Part shown: one piece after another, positions 32,190-44,257 of the stretch | How positions within the stretch are numbered: position 1 is the stretch's first letter | How the letters are laid out: each line of letters begins with the position of its first letter | DNA from: Actinernus sp. WN-2022 | Taxonomy: Eukaryota; Cnidaria; Anthozoa; Actiniaria; Actinernidae | Length of the DNA: 64,000 nucleotides | Direction: 5' to 3' | NCBI GenBank assembly: GCA_030867875.1 | Contig: JAOWCC010001589.1 | Location: 139,845,745 to 139,909,744, forward strand | The notes under the pieces: generated by a model | Seen by the model: the letters and a program-made list of their open reading frames with translations, nothing else | Told to the model about the DNA's origin: nothing | Database searches by the model: none | Made by a program: the position numbers and the translations under genes

Positions 32190-32310
32190 ACCTAGGTAGT
32201 CTAGTCTAGTATAGAAATTAAGTCTAGTCTAGCTATCATTTTCTAGTCTAACCTATTCTAGCCTAGGAAGTATCTAGTCTTGAAAGTCTACCTAAACTAG
32301 ACACAAAACT
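32190..32310. repeat. CTAGT-rich cluster
   Basis: TCTAGTCTAG words and variants occur about ten times in 110 bp. Simple-sequence decay. Confidence 0.6.
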
Positions 32311-32356
32311 AACACAAAACTTGAAACAAGACCATCCTTTTATTTCCCTTATATTA

Positions 32357-32466
32357 TTTAACAATTATTCACTTCAGTCTCAGTGATTACTGGTGAATAT
32401 TTACAGCGACGAAGTCGAGGTAAATATTCACAAATAGTCACTGAGACTGAAGTGAATAATTGTTTT
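32357..32466. repeat. Hairpin, ~45-bp arms
   Basis: AACAATTATTCACTTCAGTC at 32359 mirrors GACTGAAGTGAATAATTGTT ending at 32465, with GTGAATATTTAC / GTAAATATTCAC near the AGCGACGAAGTCGA loop. It abuts the next element's left end. Confidence 0.88.
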
Positions 32467-33542
32467 AGTATAATTTCATCAGTGAATTATATAGAAATTA
32501 AAACTAGACAGTAATAGTCTGACTTCCCGGCCACCCTTTTATACGTTTTACAAGCGCGCGTGACAAGATAGTTTTGTGACAAACATTTGCATAATCACTT
32601 GTCGCTACGGTTCATTGCACAAACCGACTCGACACGACACTTGCAGGGAAGACAAGAATGGACTTTCCAAAACTTTGTAAAAAGAAAGAAATACCGAAAA
32701 AACTCCAAAATGCAAAATGAAGTTGAAGCAGCAGTCTTGACTTTTGAGACCTCGTACCGTGTTACAAAGAGAGGAAATGCAGCGAAAATGAGTGGAAATG
32801 GGCAAAACTGAAAATCTGCCACGGCGAGTGAAAATTTATCGAAAGGAACCTTCAAAGGACAAAGTTCACTTCAAAGGACAAATGTGCTGGAAACTACGAA
32901 CTAGTTTTGTGGATTATAGGCATCACAGAATCAAAGACAATGGTAAATCAAGCTAAGAGACAAATGATTTCGGTATGAGATAAAGCTCGAAAACACACGG
33001 AGAGCAGCAAGAGAAGAGCAGAACAGCAACCGGCTCCCACTCCCAGCATGAATGAAACTAGAACTTGTTTTTCTATCAAGAACCACGAGGAAAATAACTC
33101 AAGTAAGTACACGCTTTTTGAGTCGAACCGTTCCCAAATTTGTAGGAAAAGGTCCCGTTGTGTTATTTGTTGCTCTAAGTAGACGTTATTTCCTTGTAAA
33201 AGTTTGTGATTAATGAAGACATGAGGACCGAATAAACTCAACCCGAAATTCGTAAGTAGACTTTGTTTGTGAAGGCTTATGGATTTTAAAAAAGCTTCAA
33301 GTTTAGCCATCCTTATTTATTTGCTTCTTTGGTAGGTTTTGGAAAAGCTTTTTCTTTCATATGATTTATTACTTCGTGAGAAACATCGGTAAATATGCGA
33401 GTGGCAATTTTGGTAAATTCCTTGTATGTTTTATTCACCTCCAGGCGCTCTGCAGGTGAATATAGCGACATGTGACGTGATTCTCGACCAATCAGAGCAC
33501 GGCAATCTCTATAGTCACTGATGAAATTATACTAAAACACAA
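32464..33542. mobile_element. 1.1 kb TIR element, TTTTAGTATAATTTCATCAG
   Basis: TTTTAGTATAATTTCATCAG at 32464 and the inverse CTGATGAAATTATACTAAAA near 33519-33538 frame the element (about 26 bp TIRs). ORFs inside (32587-32811 and its shadows) match nothing I know. It appears nonautonomous. Confidence 0.7.
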
Positions 33543-34447
33543 TAAGGTAAATTTAATATACACTTCAATGGAGTTATCAGATGCAATGTGATATCACTCG
33601 AAACTGAAACATTCAACAGAAAAAAGAAGCTTCAAATTGTAACGATTATGGCTTCAGGTTTTTATTTCAACATCATTTACATATAGTGCGGTTGGGTGGA
33701 ATCAGTAGGGATTTTCAGCAACCAGGACGGCGACCGTACGTAGAAAAGTGTTTTCTCCCGAAATTTGGTATCTACTATTTCTATTTCTTGCCTTGAATTG
33801 TGTTTCACAACCAGATTTTCGAAACATATGATACGTATAGTGTTCCGTTCACGCCGAACGTTCGCGTTCTCTTTAAAACGTCAATTTGGGGTTTTCACGT
33901 TGTATTTTGGCAGAGAACGGTGGAAATGCAGGCGACTGCGTGCATGTTCAAGTGCAGCTATTGTATTTTATAATTAAGGCTATTGTTTTATGTCGTCGTC
34001 GTAGATGTTGCCGTCGTGGTTGCTTAAAGTCCCAAGTAACATGTCTTATACTAGCGATAAGTCCTTTCCAACTTGTTTTTATAGTTTCCCTGCTAGCAAT
34101 TGCTACTTTTCACAAAAAACTGGGAAGAGCTGGTCTTAATTATAAAGGCTCAAAATAAATCGTCGCATCCAACAACGTGAAAAATGTCCGGAAACTACGA
34201 TATTATCCAGACTGTGTTAATAAAATGCAAATGATTTTCATTTTTTGTGGATTCTAACTTCTTAGGACGAATCTTGATTACCATATATGTGTCTACATTT
34301 TCTATGTTGGTTATTAGTTTGGAACAAAGAAACCACAAGTCCTATTATCTTTACCTTAAACCTCCCACTTATGCATATTTTGTATTTGCTTATCATTTCC
34401 CTAACTGGCTTCATTATCTTCCCTTTACAGTGTGACATCGTTAGTCG
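33543..34447. other. 3' flank of the SLC22-like gene
   Basis: Downstream of the SLC22-like stop codon in gene orientation. Should hold the 3' UTR; I see no unambiguous minus-strand AATAAA. ORFs here are short and featureless. Confidence 0.35.
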
Positions 34448-34684
34448 TCAGTCTAAAGCAAGGGTTTCTACCGTTACTTCAGCATCAGCGTCAGCTCCAT
34501 CGTTCAGCGGTTTCAAACAGCAGGGGATCCCATAATCATCTGTAGCTGCTTCTGCATCCTCGATGGTCTGATTCAGTTTAGCGTACAGCGTCTCTGGAAT
34601 GCAGTAGGTCGATATACCGGCAATTATTGCGACCACACCAAATATGGTGACAGGGAGCCAAATGCCGAGGCCTGGTAACTGACC
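34448..34684 (-). CDS. SLC22-like organic cation transporter, terminal exon
   Basis: Minus strand. An acceptor (CATTTTGTAG) is followed by a 79-codon frame ending in TGA at 34448. It reads GQLPGLGIWLPVTIFGVVAI then IAGISTYCIPETLYAKLNQT and IEDAEAATDDYG, then an acidic tail. The first 30 residues are the last membrane helix (TM12) and the next are the cytosolic I/L-P-E-T ... T-I-E-D-A-E signature that closes SLC22 family proteins (plasma-membrane organic cation/carnitine/anion carriers of the major facilitator superfamily). The exon starts in phase 0, matching the phase-0 donor of 40843-40915, so the joined protein reads ...APYIAMS-GQLPGLG. No stop or frameshift; probably functional. Confidence 0.75.
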   Translation of the reverse strand, partial: GQLPGLGIWLPVTIFGVVAIIAGISTYCIPETLYAKLNQTIEDAEAATDDYGIPCCLKPLNDGADADAEVTVETLALD

Positions 34685-34958
34685 CTACAAAATGAGAACA
34701 CCTGTGAGAAATGTTCTACTTTCAGGACCAGTCATGGATTTGTCATGGATCGGTAAATAAGAAAACGTATACGGGATTTAAAGCTTTCACACATCGTATA
34801 TATATTTCAAGTGGGAGCACAGCCAAAGCATTAGCTACGTTATGCTTACGGTTAAGGTCATAAGTACTGTCATACTGAGGATTAGCATATTAGCTTATGG
34901 CAGACGGTCACGCTTTCCCTCTGTGATGCAATACGTGAAGATTCATCTATCTGTAAAT

Positions 34959-35715
34959 ATGTCTGCTAATCTAACGGTGGATGATCTTAGAAAACTCTGG
35001 AAGAAGGAATTATTCCCCAGCATCCAAAAGGAAATCAGGACTGAAATGGACTCATTAAAATTGACCATTTCGAACCTGAAGGCAAAATTCAAATCGATCG
35101 AAGAATTAATCTCAATCGTTTCTGTCAGACAAATATGACAACCTCCTAAAAGGAATCCAATTAGCAAACAAACGGTCTGCTGCCACTGAATCTAAAGATA
35201 TGGAACAAGATCAAGCAATTGGAGAGATTAATAACAGACACTACGAAATTGGCAAGGCATTAGACGAACTACAGCAGTACTCAAGGCGCGAAAGTTTGGA
35301 GATAAAAGGTATTCCACCCAACGACAACACCAACAAACTATTCCAGGAAGTAGCGGCTCTAGTCGGGGTTACAGTAAGCGAAGATCAGATATCGACTGCC
35401 CACAGACTTCCAAGTTCCGAAAAGGTACGCCACCGAATAATGGTTAAGTTTACCAAAATCGGAGCCGTCTAAATGACAAGACAGCAAAGAGCCTTCCACG
35501 ATACACTCGAAAATTGGCTCCAGCTTGAGAGCTGCAGATCTTCCAAAAATGATCTTCATCAATAAGAGTCTAACTACTTATCGCAAGAAGCTTCTTGGTA
35601 GAATCAGGAAATTCAAATCTGACAACAACTTTAAATTTGCCTGTACTTAGAACGGTAAGATATTTCTACGCGAAACCGAACTCTCTCTCTCCTTCGCTAA
35701 TTTTTACCACTCATG
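34959..35715 (+). pseudogene. LINE ORF1 protein
   Basis: ATG at 34959 starts MSANLTVDDLRKLWKKELF followed by a coiled coil (MDSLKLTISNLKAKFKSIEE). A frameshift near 35125 moves to frame ...YDNLLKGIQLANK and then LQQYSRRESLEIKGIP at 35265. That block, with TAHRLPSSEKVRHRIMVKF, is the RRM-like core of L1/CR1-type ORF1 RNA-binding proteins. After a stop at 35472 the frame shifts again and continues with YRKKLLGRIRKFK and NGKIFLRETELS to 35715. Three lesions; not functional. It heads the plus-strand LINE that runs to about 40000. Confidence 0.75.
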
Positions 35716-38700
35716 AAGACTTTGTTGGGTTTTTAGATAGCTATAGATCAGCCACTTAAATACCCATAGTAAGCTTATCTGTTACTTATATTATGAAACT
35801 TAACTTATAACTTACAACGTTTCAATTCGACTGGATCCCTGACACATGCTTATATATATTCGGCTTGAATGAACTTCCATTTATCAACTTTAATAACAAT
35901 GAATTTAATGTTCTAAATGGTTTATGGAATAATGATCTTGATTTGGACATTGATCTTTATAACCTACTTCCCAACCCGAACAAATTTGATGAAAATTATT
36001 CTGAATTTATGCTAACGACTCCATTTTCTCAATATGATTCTATTGACACACATTTTTTACACACATTTTATTTTTCTATTCTAATAGTGTAATTTACAAT
36101 CTGACTGGTCTTCAGTTAGCTTAAAGCTAATCTAGGCGGGCCGAGTCTTATATAAGTAAATATACTAATTACAGTTTAAAAGAATAAGTAAAGTTTTACA
36201 TGTAATGGAGAGAGTAAAAAAAAAAAAGAGAAGAAAAAGGAATTATAAAGAGACAAAAGACAAGGTGGTCACCATGTTAATGGGACTATAAACGTTAATT
36301 TATAGAAATAATAACTGTAAAATCAACAAATTTTATTTGAATGATTTTACTTTTGAAATAACCATGGATATATGTATCAATATATGTATCTTCTATATTG
36401 AGGATATTAACTAGTATTTTGTTAAGTTCTATTTTAAATGCTTTTGTTGGAGGATTTCTGAGATAATATGGTATCTCATTCCATAGTTTTGTTCCAATTC
36501 TAGAGAAGGCGTTTTTTTGTATTTCAAGTCTAGAGCTTTTAATATAGAAATTGTTGGATGTGGAGGAACGTGTATTATAAGAATGGATACTGGAGGTGTT
36601 TACGAATAAATTTAAAATACTTATTGGCGTTGAGTTATTTCTGACATCATACATCAAGTTAGATAGTGACTCATAGTATAAAAGTTTACATGCATAATAT
36701 GAGCATTAATGAAAAGGGGAATTGCGTGTTCATTTCTGTCGGTAAAATACATAAAGCGGAGTGCCCGCTTTTGAAAAATTATAATTTTTTTTCAGATACG
36801 ACTTACATGCCTGGCCCCAAACTGTCAACCCATAAGTCAAGAAAGGAGCAATTAATGATCGATAAATACTCAGGAGGGTATGTACGGGCACAAAATGTCT
36901 TAGTTTCGCGATTAACCCTACTGTTTTGCTAATTATTACAGCAATATGATCAATATGATGCTTCCAGGATAAATTATTGTCAATTAAAACTCCGAGATAT
37001 TTCACATAGTCTTTACATTCCAAGGGAACGTTCTTATTCTGTTCATTATCGAATATACTTATTTTAGGTTGATAGTTAAGTTTCTTTTGATATGGACGAA
37101 ATATAACAATATTTGATTCTTTTTATGTTAAGGGTTAATTTTATGTGCTGTTAGCTAATCGTATAATTTCTTTAGTTCTCTGTTGACGATTAATTCCAAC
37201 GATTTAAGATTTTTGTCTGCGTAAAGTATATTAGTATCATCAGCAAAAAGATAAAAGCTGAAATTATCAGAACAGTGGTACGCCACCAAGTGTGAACCAA
37301 TTTGAGTTGTTTGTGTCCGACCTTGTAGGTAAGATAAATTGAACAAGACTCTTGAAGGATCTTGTAAACAATCTATAACACTTCTCCACTGCAACATAAG
37401 AAGTCTGCCAATAAACTTTCCGTTAATACAAGACTTGTTATATTCTCTCTCGGTTAAGCCAGACATTTTAGCAATAACAGAAACAAAACATTTAGAGGCA
37501 CCCCAAATGGAAGAAATACTCAAAATGCTCAACCTAAAAAAATACCAAGTATATATCCTTGGAGATATCAACTATTTTTTTTTATAATCATACCCCAACT
37601 GAAGAATATTTAGAGATGCTTTGCTCAAATAACTTTTTGCCGATCATTACCAAACCTACTAGAGTAACTCACCATACCCCCTTTCTTATTGATCATATTT
37701 ATACAAACAGTCTAATTGACCAGATTACTCCTGGAATTGCTACAGTGGACATATCAGACCATTTCCCAGTCTTTTGTATCATCAATACAGAGGTTAATAG
37801 GAGGAAAAATGAGAAACATTACTATAGAAACTATTCCAAACACAACATCAGCCTTTTTTTAAATGATATTAATGAAATAAATTGGGAAGAAATCCTTAGT
37901 CAAACTAAGAATATTCATGAAAAAACAAACGAAGCAATAAATGCAGTCAATACTATGGTAAATAAACATGCACCTATAAAGATTATTCTCTGAGTAAGAA
38001 GAAACAATTCAATAAACCATGGATAACTATTGGAATTTTAAAATCCATACAAAAATAAGCAAAAATGTATATAACTCACTTTCTCAGTACTAATAGTTTA
38101 AACGCTGAAGAATACAAGCAATATGCTAATAAACTTAATCTTATAAAAATCATTAGTAAAAATAATTATGACCCCAAAACTTTTAACTCCTATAAAAATG
38201 ACCTAAAGTCTACTTGCCGACTCATTGGTACCCTAATTAAACGAAAAACTAAAGGCCAAATTAAACATTCCCAAATCGACTTATCCATAATAATAGAACT
38301 TACACTAACCAACAAGATATTTCAAGTCAGTTTAATGCTTTTTTTGTAAACGTAGGCCCATCTCTAGAAAATAATATTCCTGACACAACACCCCACTATG
38401 ACAATAACCAACTAACACAATTTATTCATCGATCACCAATATCCAGTTTCTTCATATCTCCTGTTACTGAATGTGAAGTTCAAATGCTCAGTTGCATCAC
38501 TAAATGAAGGTAAAGCCTCAGTTGATATACCCAACAAATTGATAAACATTGCAAGTAAGCCCCTTTCTATTCACTTTACTCATATATTCAATGAGTCAAT
38601 CCTGATTGGTATCGTCCCTGACATCCTTAAAATTGCTAGAGTAACACCAATTTACGAAAATGGTATTGTAACAGATTCAGGTAACTAAACGCCTATAGCC

Positions 38701-40010
38701 TTACTTCACTCTTTATCAAAACTTTAGAAAGATTAATTTACAATCAGCTTATATTCTTTTTAGATAAATAAAATATCTTATTTAAATACCAATTTGGTTT
38801 TAGGAAAGGCTATTCAACCGAACAAGCAATTTTGAAAATTACTGATAGTCTAAAACATAATAAACTGGTTGGCATGTGGCGTCTTTCTTGATTTCTCCAA
38901 AGCTTCTGAAACCGTTAATCATAATATTCTGCTAGTAGCTAAATTGTATAAATATGGGATAAGGGGACCTACTTATGATTGTTTATCGAATTACTTTACG
39001 AATAGGAAACAATATGTCAAGATTGGCAATGCAAAATCTCTTGTGGAGTGCCTCATACTCTACACTCGGGCCTTTACTCTTCCTATTATATATAAATGAT
39101 ATGCCAAACTGTTCAAATAAACTTTCATTCAGAATATTTCCTGACGACACAAACATATTTTACACTTGTAATAATCAAAGTGATCTAGAATCAGTCATAA
39201 ATAGTGAAATGCAATGTGTACTTAATTATTGTGCTATTAATAAACTATCATTAAATTTAAAAAAGACCAACTACATGATTATTACTTCACCAAGAACTGT
39301 TGTAGATATAAATATGACCACACTCAAAATTCAACGAAAAAGCCATATTAAGTATCTTGGTATATATATTGACGGTCATCTAAACTGATCTACTCAAATA
39401 AAACATGGAAATAATATAATTTCCAAAAATATCGGACTAATAATTAAATTAAGGTACAATGTAGTTCTAAAGACACTAACCCGGATCTATTATACTATTA
39501 TTTACCCATACCTCAACTATGGTTTAATGAGCTGGGGAAGTACGTGCAAGACTAAACTTACTATATAATCACTAAACAAAATAAGTGGATCCGAAACATT
39601 TTCTTTGCCAATCATAGAGAAAGTGCAACTCCATTCTATCAAGTCATAGAGCTTCTCAAACTAGAAAATTATATTTTTAGGTTCAAAATGTCTCTCTTTG
39701 CATATCAACTATATAATTAACAAGAAAAACAAAAATTTATTCTGTATTTCATGATTTAGTTAAGCCGGCTTCTGAAGTCCGCTCACACAATACCAGATAT
39801 TCTGCAAATTAAAATCTTCATAGACCCCTGTAAGAACTAAATATGGCGAACATACTTTCAAGTTTATGATCACTAAAATGTAGGAGGAAATACCAATTTC
39901 TGTTAAAAACTACCTTTTTGCAGTTTCAAAAAAAAATACTACAAGAAATATTACAAGAAATATTTACTGAGTAAACAAATCTAGTTTAATATGTAACCTT
40001 ATAAATAATT
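35716..40010 (+). mobile_element. Decayed LINE ORF2 region with nested LINE
   Basis: After ORF1: leader 35865-36090 (LLPNPNKFDENYSEFMLTTP), interruption by a minus LINE (about 36290-37300), then endonuclease pieces. These are ITLLHCNIRSLPINF and ITETKHLE at 37371-37500, a deletion joining directly to YILGDIN, then TKPTRVTHHTPFLIDHIYTN and SDHFPVFC (37640-37780). The middle of the endonuclease is gone. RT: VFLDFSKASETVNHN (38880), YGIRG, LGPLLFLLYINDM (39065), FPDDTNIF (39143; Ala of F-A-D-D is Pro), KYLGIYIDGHLN. The tail dissolves near 39800. Many stops. Confidence 0.8.
36290..37300 (-). mobile_element. Nested 5'-truncated LINE, RT end
   Basis: Minus strand: FSFYLFADDTNILY (37240, catalytic DD kept), ELKKLYDW, then after a frameshift YVKYLGVLIDNNLSWKHHID (37000), LIAPFLTYGLTVWGQ, and the tail YNTRSSTSNNFYIK ... 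IGTKLWNEIPYYLR (36295-36657). It starts inside RT, just upstream of the FADD block, and sits inside the opposite-strand LINE between its ORF2 leader and endonuclease. Confidence 0.8.
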
Positions 40011-40233
40011 AATAACAGTTAGTTAATTAGAATGATATATACATTTAATATAAAGTTACTGTACATTTAACTGTTTAGATTATAATTACTGTATCTTTTC
40101 ATAGCTGACTGTTACGCATTTCTGTTCTCAAAAGGTAGTGGTCAACCAGAAAGCTAAGCTCCTTTGACAACTACACACCAATCTTTCAATCAACTCAACT
40201 GCCACTTTATAAAATTATCCTTATGTTCTATTT

Positions 40234-40263
40234 TAGTCCCACTCATACGAAATTCGCTCTAGT
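40234..40263 (-). repeat. MITE family M2 terminus fragment
   Basis: TCCCACTCATACGAAATTCG plus CTCTAG matches the terminal repeat of the 26131-26308 element; the rest of the copy is absent. Confidence 0.6.
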
Positions 40264-40369
40264 CGTCCATTATCTTTTAGTTTATTCGAACCGTCTACGC
40301 TCTGGCGACAATTTAGTTTATCCATTAAATATCAGGCATTCAAATATTTCTACTGAAGGATAATTTTAT

Positions 40370-40775
40370 TTCTATTTAACAATTAGATTATGAGCTCGAA
40401 GTTTATATCAGTTGACGAGGAGCGCGGCTCCGCCAAGTCAACTATCAGCCATATAAACTGAGAGCGAGTAGTCTAATTTCTTTGTATAAACATAATAGTA
40501 TTCTGTATGCTTATCTCATTCGCCTCCACCCGTTGATAAATTCTTGCAACCTCCACGTTGAATTTTTAATAACCCCGTTTCCGTGTAACCTCGCTTCCGT
40601 TCAGGACGAATCTATCGCTGCTCCTGATTGGTCAAAATCTGGGAACTGCAGATATAACAAAGATTGTTATTGGACATTCTCTACTCACTGCCTGGATAGG
40701 TGGTAGTGACTAGAAGAGCCAATCAGATCGTTGGGTTTACAATAGAATACTATTATGTTTATACTAATTATTGTT
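40370..40775. mobile_element. TIR element with AAACATAATAGTATTCT arms
   Basis: AAACATAATAGTATTCTGTA at about 40487 mirrors TAGAATACTATTATGTTTA ending near 40760. Just left of it is a tight hairpin (TTTATATCAGTTGAC ... GTCAACTATC, loop with GAGCGCGGCTCCGCC) at 40400-40465. The boundary between the two structures is unclear. Noncoding. Confidence 0.6.
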
Positions 40776-40842
40776 ATAACAGCTGTTTCCCAAGTAAACC
40801 AGAGATTTATGGTTATGAATGAATATTGTTAAAACATCTCAC

Positions 40843-40915
40843 ACTCATGGCGATGTAAGGTGCCAGAATTCCACCAACACGAGCACTTGCGGAGCCGATC
40901 CCCTGGGCAGTGTTT
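40843..40915 (-). CDS. SLC22-like transporter, penultimate exon, copy B
   Basis: Minus strand. Acceptor (TTTCAACCAG) at 40916 and donor GTGAGA below 40843. The 73 bp give one base of a split codon plus NTAQGIGSASARVGGILAPY and IAMS, a strong match to the TM11 region of SLC22 carriers. It joins in phase 0 to the exon at 34448-34684. Upstream exons must lie beyond 40.9 kb but none is recognisable in the remaining window, so they are likely far away, outside it. A duplicate exon with the same length, phase and flanking words is at 16177-16249. Confidence 0.7.
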
Positions 40916-41380
40916 CTGGTTGAAAATATTTGAATAAGATTAGTATTATCAAGCATAACAAAATACAAAGCAAATATACGAGTTCACACAAGTATAGTGA
41001 CAATAATTCTAATACGGTATCTAATAATAATTATTATTTATAATTGTATCATGTAAGTCGGTTACTAAACTAGATTAGATCTGCTATTCTTAGTAACGTT
41101 TACCATTAGTCTATTAATATTGTACATGTAACTAAGTTCGGTTTTTGATAATAAAGTCGAGTTGTTATTGTACTATATTCTCACCGAGAGCATCGGCAAA
41201 CAATGCCAAGGGTGATACTAAGTTATGGGAGAGATCAGCCCGAGGCGGTTGAGAGCGGGTAGCTCCCAGTGAGGGTAAATAGGTGTATCGCTGCGGGGAG
41301 GTGGGTGGAGCGTAGCAGCCGTCTTGCGCGTCTAGTTGACAAGACTAAAGAGGACTGATTGAACAAGGCGAGGCTCTATA
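40916..41380. other. Intronic sequence upstream of copy B exon
   Basis: The first 60 bp resemble the flank of the 16.2 kb exon. The remainder is AT-rich then GC-richer (41220-41350) with no ORF or RNA signature. Confidence 0.35.
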
Positions 41381-41384
41381 TACT

Positions 41385-42660
41385 TTATACTTCATACTTC
41401 ATACTTTATTCATCTTTCCTTAAAAAGGCTTTTCAAAGACAAAATACAAATACAATACAACTACAGTGTACATGATAATTTGAATTACAACTATTAATTT
41501 AACCTATTTTGAGTTTGATATAATTTTCTCTTCAGCTTTCGCTTGAAACTTAAAACGTCTTTACTTAATTTCAGTTCATTATCTAGTGAGTTCCATATTT
41601 TTACTGTTCTGTAATAAAAACTTCTCTGACCACTCGCAGATTTGAATAAGGGGATTTGTAATAATTGCGAGTTTCGAATTTCACGACCACTAATATTGAA
41701 GCGCTTCGTGAATTTAGATATTAAATAACCTGGTGCGGAATTAGTCATGTATTTGAATGCCAGAGTGTCACTTCTAAAATACACTAGCTTATTTACTGGG
41801 AGCCAATTTAGCTCTTTTAGTATAGGTGTAATATGGTTATACTTTTTGGCCCCGCTAACAATACGACAGGCATAGTTTTGACATGATTGTAGCTTACGTA
41901 TGTTTCTATTAGATGCATTTGCCCATACATTCGAGCAGTAAAGCAACTTACAAAATACTAATGTATTAATAACAGTAATTAAAGTGTTCTTATTTAACGC
42001 GTGTTTAACACGGTTTATTTGTGCTAGTCGAGAAAAGCATGAAGAAACGGTCTTAGTAATGTGTTCATCGTAGGTTAAGTTCGTGTATAAGATCACGCCC
42101 AAGTCTTTGGCACTGCATGTATACTGGTAACAGCTCCTTTCCTAGCAATGAAATCATAAAATATTCTAGTTCAGCTATCTTCTGTTTACTACCAAATACT
42201 AAGAGTTTAATTTTATCTGGGTTTAACATTAAGTGGTTCTGACAGCACCACTTGCTGACGTTAAATAAATATTCTTCTATAATCAGTTATTGTAGATGTC
42301 CTCTCTCTCAGATTAAATGATATAAGTAGTTTGGTGTCGTCCACATAACTCTTTGCAATACATTTATGTGGTACAGAGGTGAGATCATTCGAATATATAC
42401 TGAATAGGAGTGGTGCCAGTATGCTCCCTTGAGGCACGCCGCTGACCATAGTAAGAGGCTCAGATAGGGCTGAGTTAATTCGGTTAACTTGTCGTCTGTC
42501 ACTCAAGTAGCTACGAAACCAGTCTGTGCATGAAGATGAAGCCCCTACATCTTTTAGTTTAGAGATCATCAGTTTGTGGTCGACGCTGTCGAAAGCCTTA
42601 CTCACGTCTAAAAGATGTTATCAATGGCCTGGAGAATCTTGTCTGTTGTTTCAATGACAG
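41385..42660 (-). mobile_element. LINE with YVDD-type RT, (TATGAAG)n tail
   Basis: Minus strand 42605-42261: SKAFDSVDHKLMISKL (motif A), SYLSDRRQV, VSGVPQGSILAPLLFSIYSN, SYVDDTKLLISF (catalytic). After a gap and frame change, 42102-41494 reads KTVSSCFSRLAQINRVKH, LQSCQNYACRIVSGAKKYNH, LNWLPVNKLVYF and the tail GQRSFYYRTVKIWNSL. The 3' end is a short TATGAAG-type repeat at 41385-41410. The YVDD motif and tail repeat separate it from the other LINEs. One frameshift and 5' truncation. Confidence 0.85.
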
Positions 42661-43244
42661 AAGTTTCTGTAGAGTGAAATGTTTTTTTCCACTTTGGTTA
42701 TTTGACAGCCTTCCCTTTGATATGAGATATGATGTAAATTGATTGTAAGTCACGGCATATTATTATGTTTTTATCTTTGTTCTTGATTAGGTTTCTTTTG
42801 CCATATTTTTATCACATGTACAGAGTCTATTGTATCTATTGTTTGCATTGTATTTTACACTATAAATATCTTGGATTTTAGTTTTAGATTAGTTCCAAGT
42901 ATTTTTTAAATTTGTACTAAGCATTGCAGTGGCGGATCCAGGATTTGAAAAAGGGGGGTGAATATTTTGACCGGTACAATTTCTGGTGCGAAATTTCTTA
43001 CAAAATTTGAACGAATGTATTTTATTTTTACGAATTCTTATACAGAATTTGTTTTTGGCCCAAAAGGGGGGGGGTGACATGGAGTTCGTCAAGTCACTTC
43101 ATTTTACTATTTAATTTACTCTTCAAGTGTACAAGCGTCTTGTATCCAGTTGGATCCTCCTAGCTAGCGACATCATCGTTGGAAAGCCCAGTTTGCCTTA
43201 TTCATTCATACTTATATATATATGTTGCAGGTCAAAAAAAACTT
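42661..43244. other. Unassigned, with a TGGCGGATCC transposon-like end
   Basis: CAGTGGCGGATCCAGGAT at 42929 resembles a widespread DNA-transposon terminus. G-runs at 42952 and 43066 (GGGGGGGGGTGAC) frame a 130-bp block that could be a MITE. No gene. Confidence 0.35.
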
Positions 43245-43320
43245 CAGGTTAAATTTGTTCAAACTAGTTTATTTTTTTCAAACTAGTTTATTTTTTTCAA
43301 CCTAGGTTATTTTTGTTAGA
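43245..43320. repeat. AACTAGTTTATTTTTTTC repeat, block 1
   Basis: Three units of about 23 bp (CAAACTAGTTTATTTTTTT twice, then CAACCTAGGTTATTTTT). The same motif returns in both orientations at 43760-43925. Confidence 0.8.
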
Positions 43321-43759
43321 TATCAATCATTATAAAAAGGGATCCTTTCTTTTTGGGGAGTCATACAAAAAATGGGGTTTAGTTTTTTAGGGGGCACTCG
43401 TACTTCGAAACAAACCGACTTTTACAGAGTAATCACTTAGATAATTAATATAAAAGTGAATCAACGCTAACATTGACTGGAAGAAGCCTTCTACGAAAGA
43501 GCTAAACAGTATCTTAAAGTAACGAGTTCAAAGGATCTTGGACTAAACCTCGTACTCGTTAGACTCAGCTTTCCAAATAGAATAACACGCTGTGACTAGA
43601 ACAAAATGGAAGTAAGCATTCCAAATAACGAACTTCTAACTCCTAACAATAAAGAAACAGTTTGTAAATTATATGTAGCTATAGCGCTAATTTGTGACTT
43701 AAGACATCACGGGTAAACAATAATAAATAATAATTCTACTGTGATTGAACCCATCATAA

Positions 43760-43925
43760 GAAATAAACTAGGTTGAATCAAAATAAACGAGGTTAAAAAA
43801 ATAACCTAGGTTGAAAAAAATAACTAGGTTCAAAAAAATTACCTAGGTTGAACCAAAATAAACCTAGTTTATTTTTTAAACCTAAGTTTATTTTGGTAAT
43901 TCAACCTAGTTATTTTTTTTCAATG
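43760..43925. repeat. AACCTAGGTTATTTTT repeat, block 2, inverted
   Basis: About seven units of 20-24 bp centred on the palindrome AACCTAGGTT or variants. The first half reads (ACCTAGGTTGAAAAAAATA) and the second half switches orientation (AACCTAGTTTATTTT), so the block itself is a long inverted repeat. Together with 43245-43320 it brackets about 440 bp of unique DNA. Confidence 0.8.
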
Positions 43926-44165
43926 GGTGCTCACTAATATAATTTAGGGTGTTTAGAGCTATATAGTCACTATTTTTTATGGCTAAGTCACTAAACAACA
44001 GATAAATAACACTTATTTAATGGACCTGTGAACTAATACAAACCATACCCCTACATTTAAAAACACCCTAACCGCTAACAACTGGTGCTCACTTATTTAG
44101 GGTGTTTAGAGCTAGTCGCTAATTTTGTTTTTCTTTACAGCGAAGTCACTATTAAACAACAGATA
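43926..44165 (+). repeat. ~165-bp imperfect tandem duplication
   Basis: GGTGCTCACT ... TTTAGGGTGTTTAGAGCTA ... AAACAACAGATAAATA ... ACTTATTTAATG occurs at 43926-44022 and again at 44083-44185. Confidence 0.75.
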
Positions 44166-44257
44166 AATATAATACTTATTTAATGCGGTTAGACTTCGCT
44201 GTTCTGTAGGTCGTATCCTATTGGACTTCACTGATAAAGAATCCATTGTTTTAGGGT

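Larger units (their letters stand above)
34685..40842 (-). other. Predicted SLC22-like intron loaded with LINE DNA
   Basis: Bounded by GTGAGA donor (40842 downward) and TTTTGTAG acceptor (34685). It contains a plus-strand LINE, a nested minus-strand LINE and small MITE pieces. Inference from exon phase and protein continuity. Confidence 0.6.
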
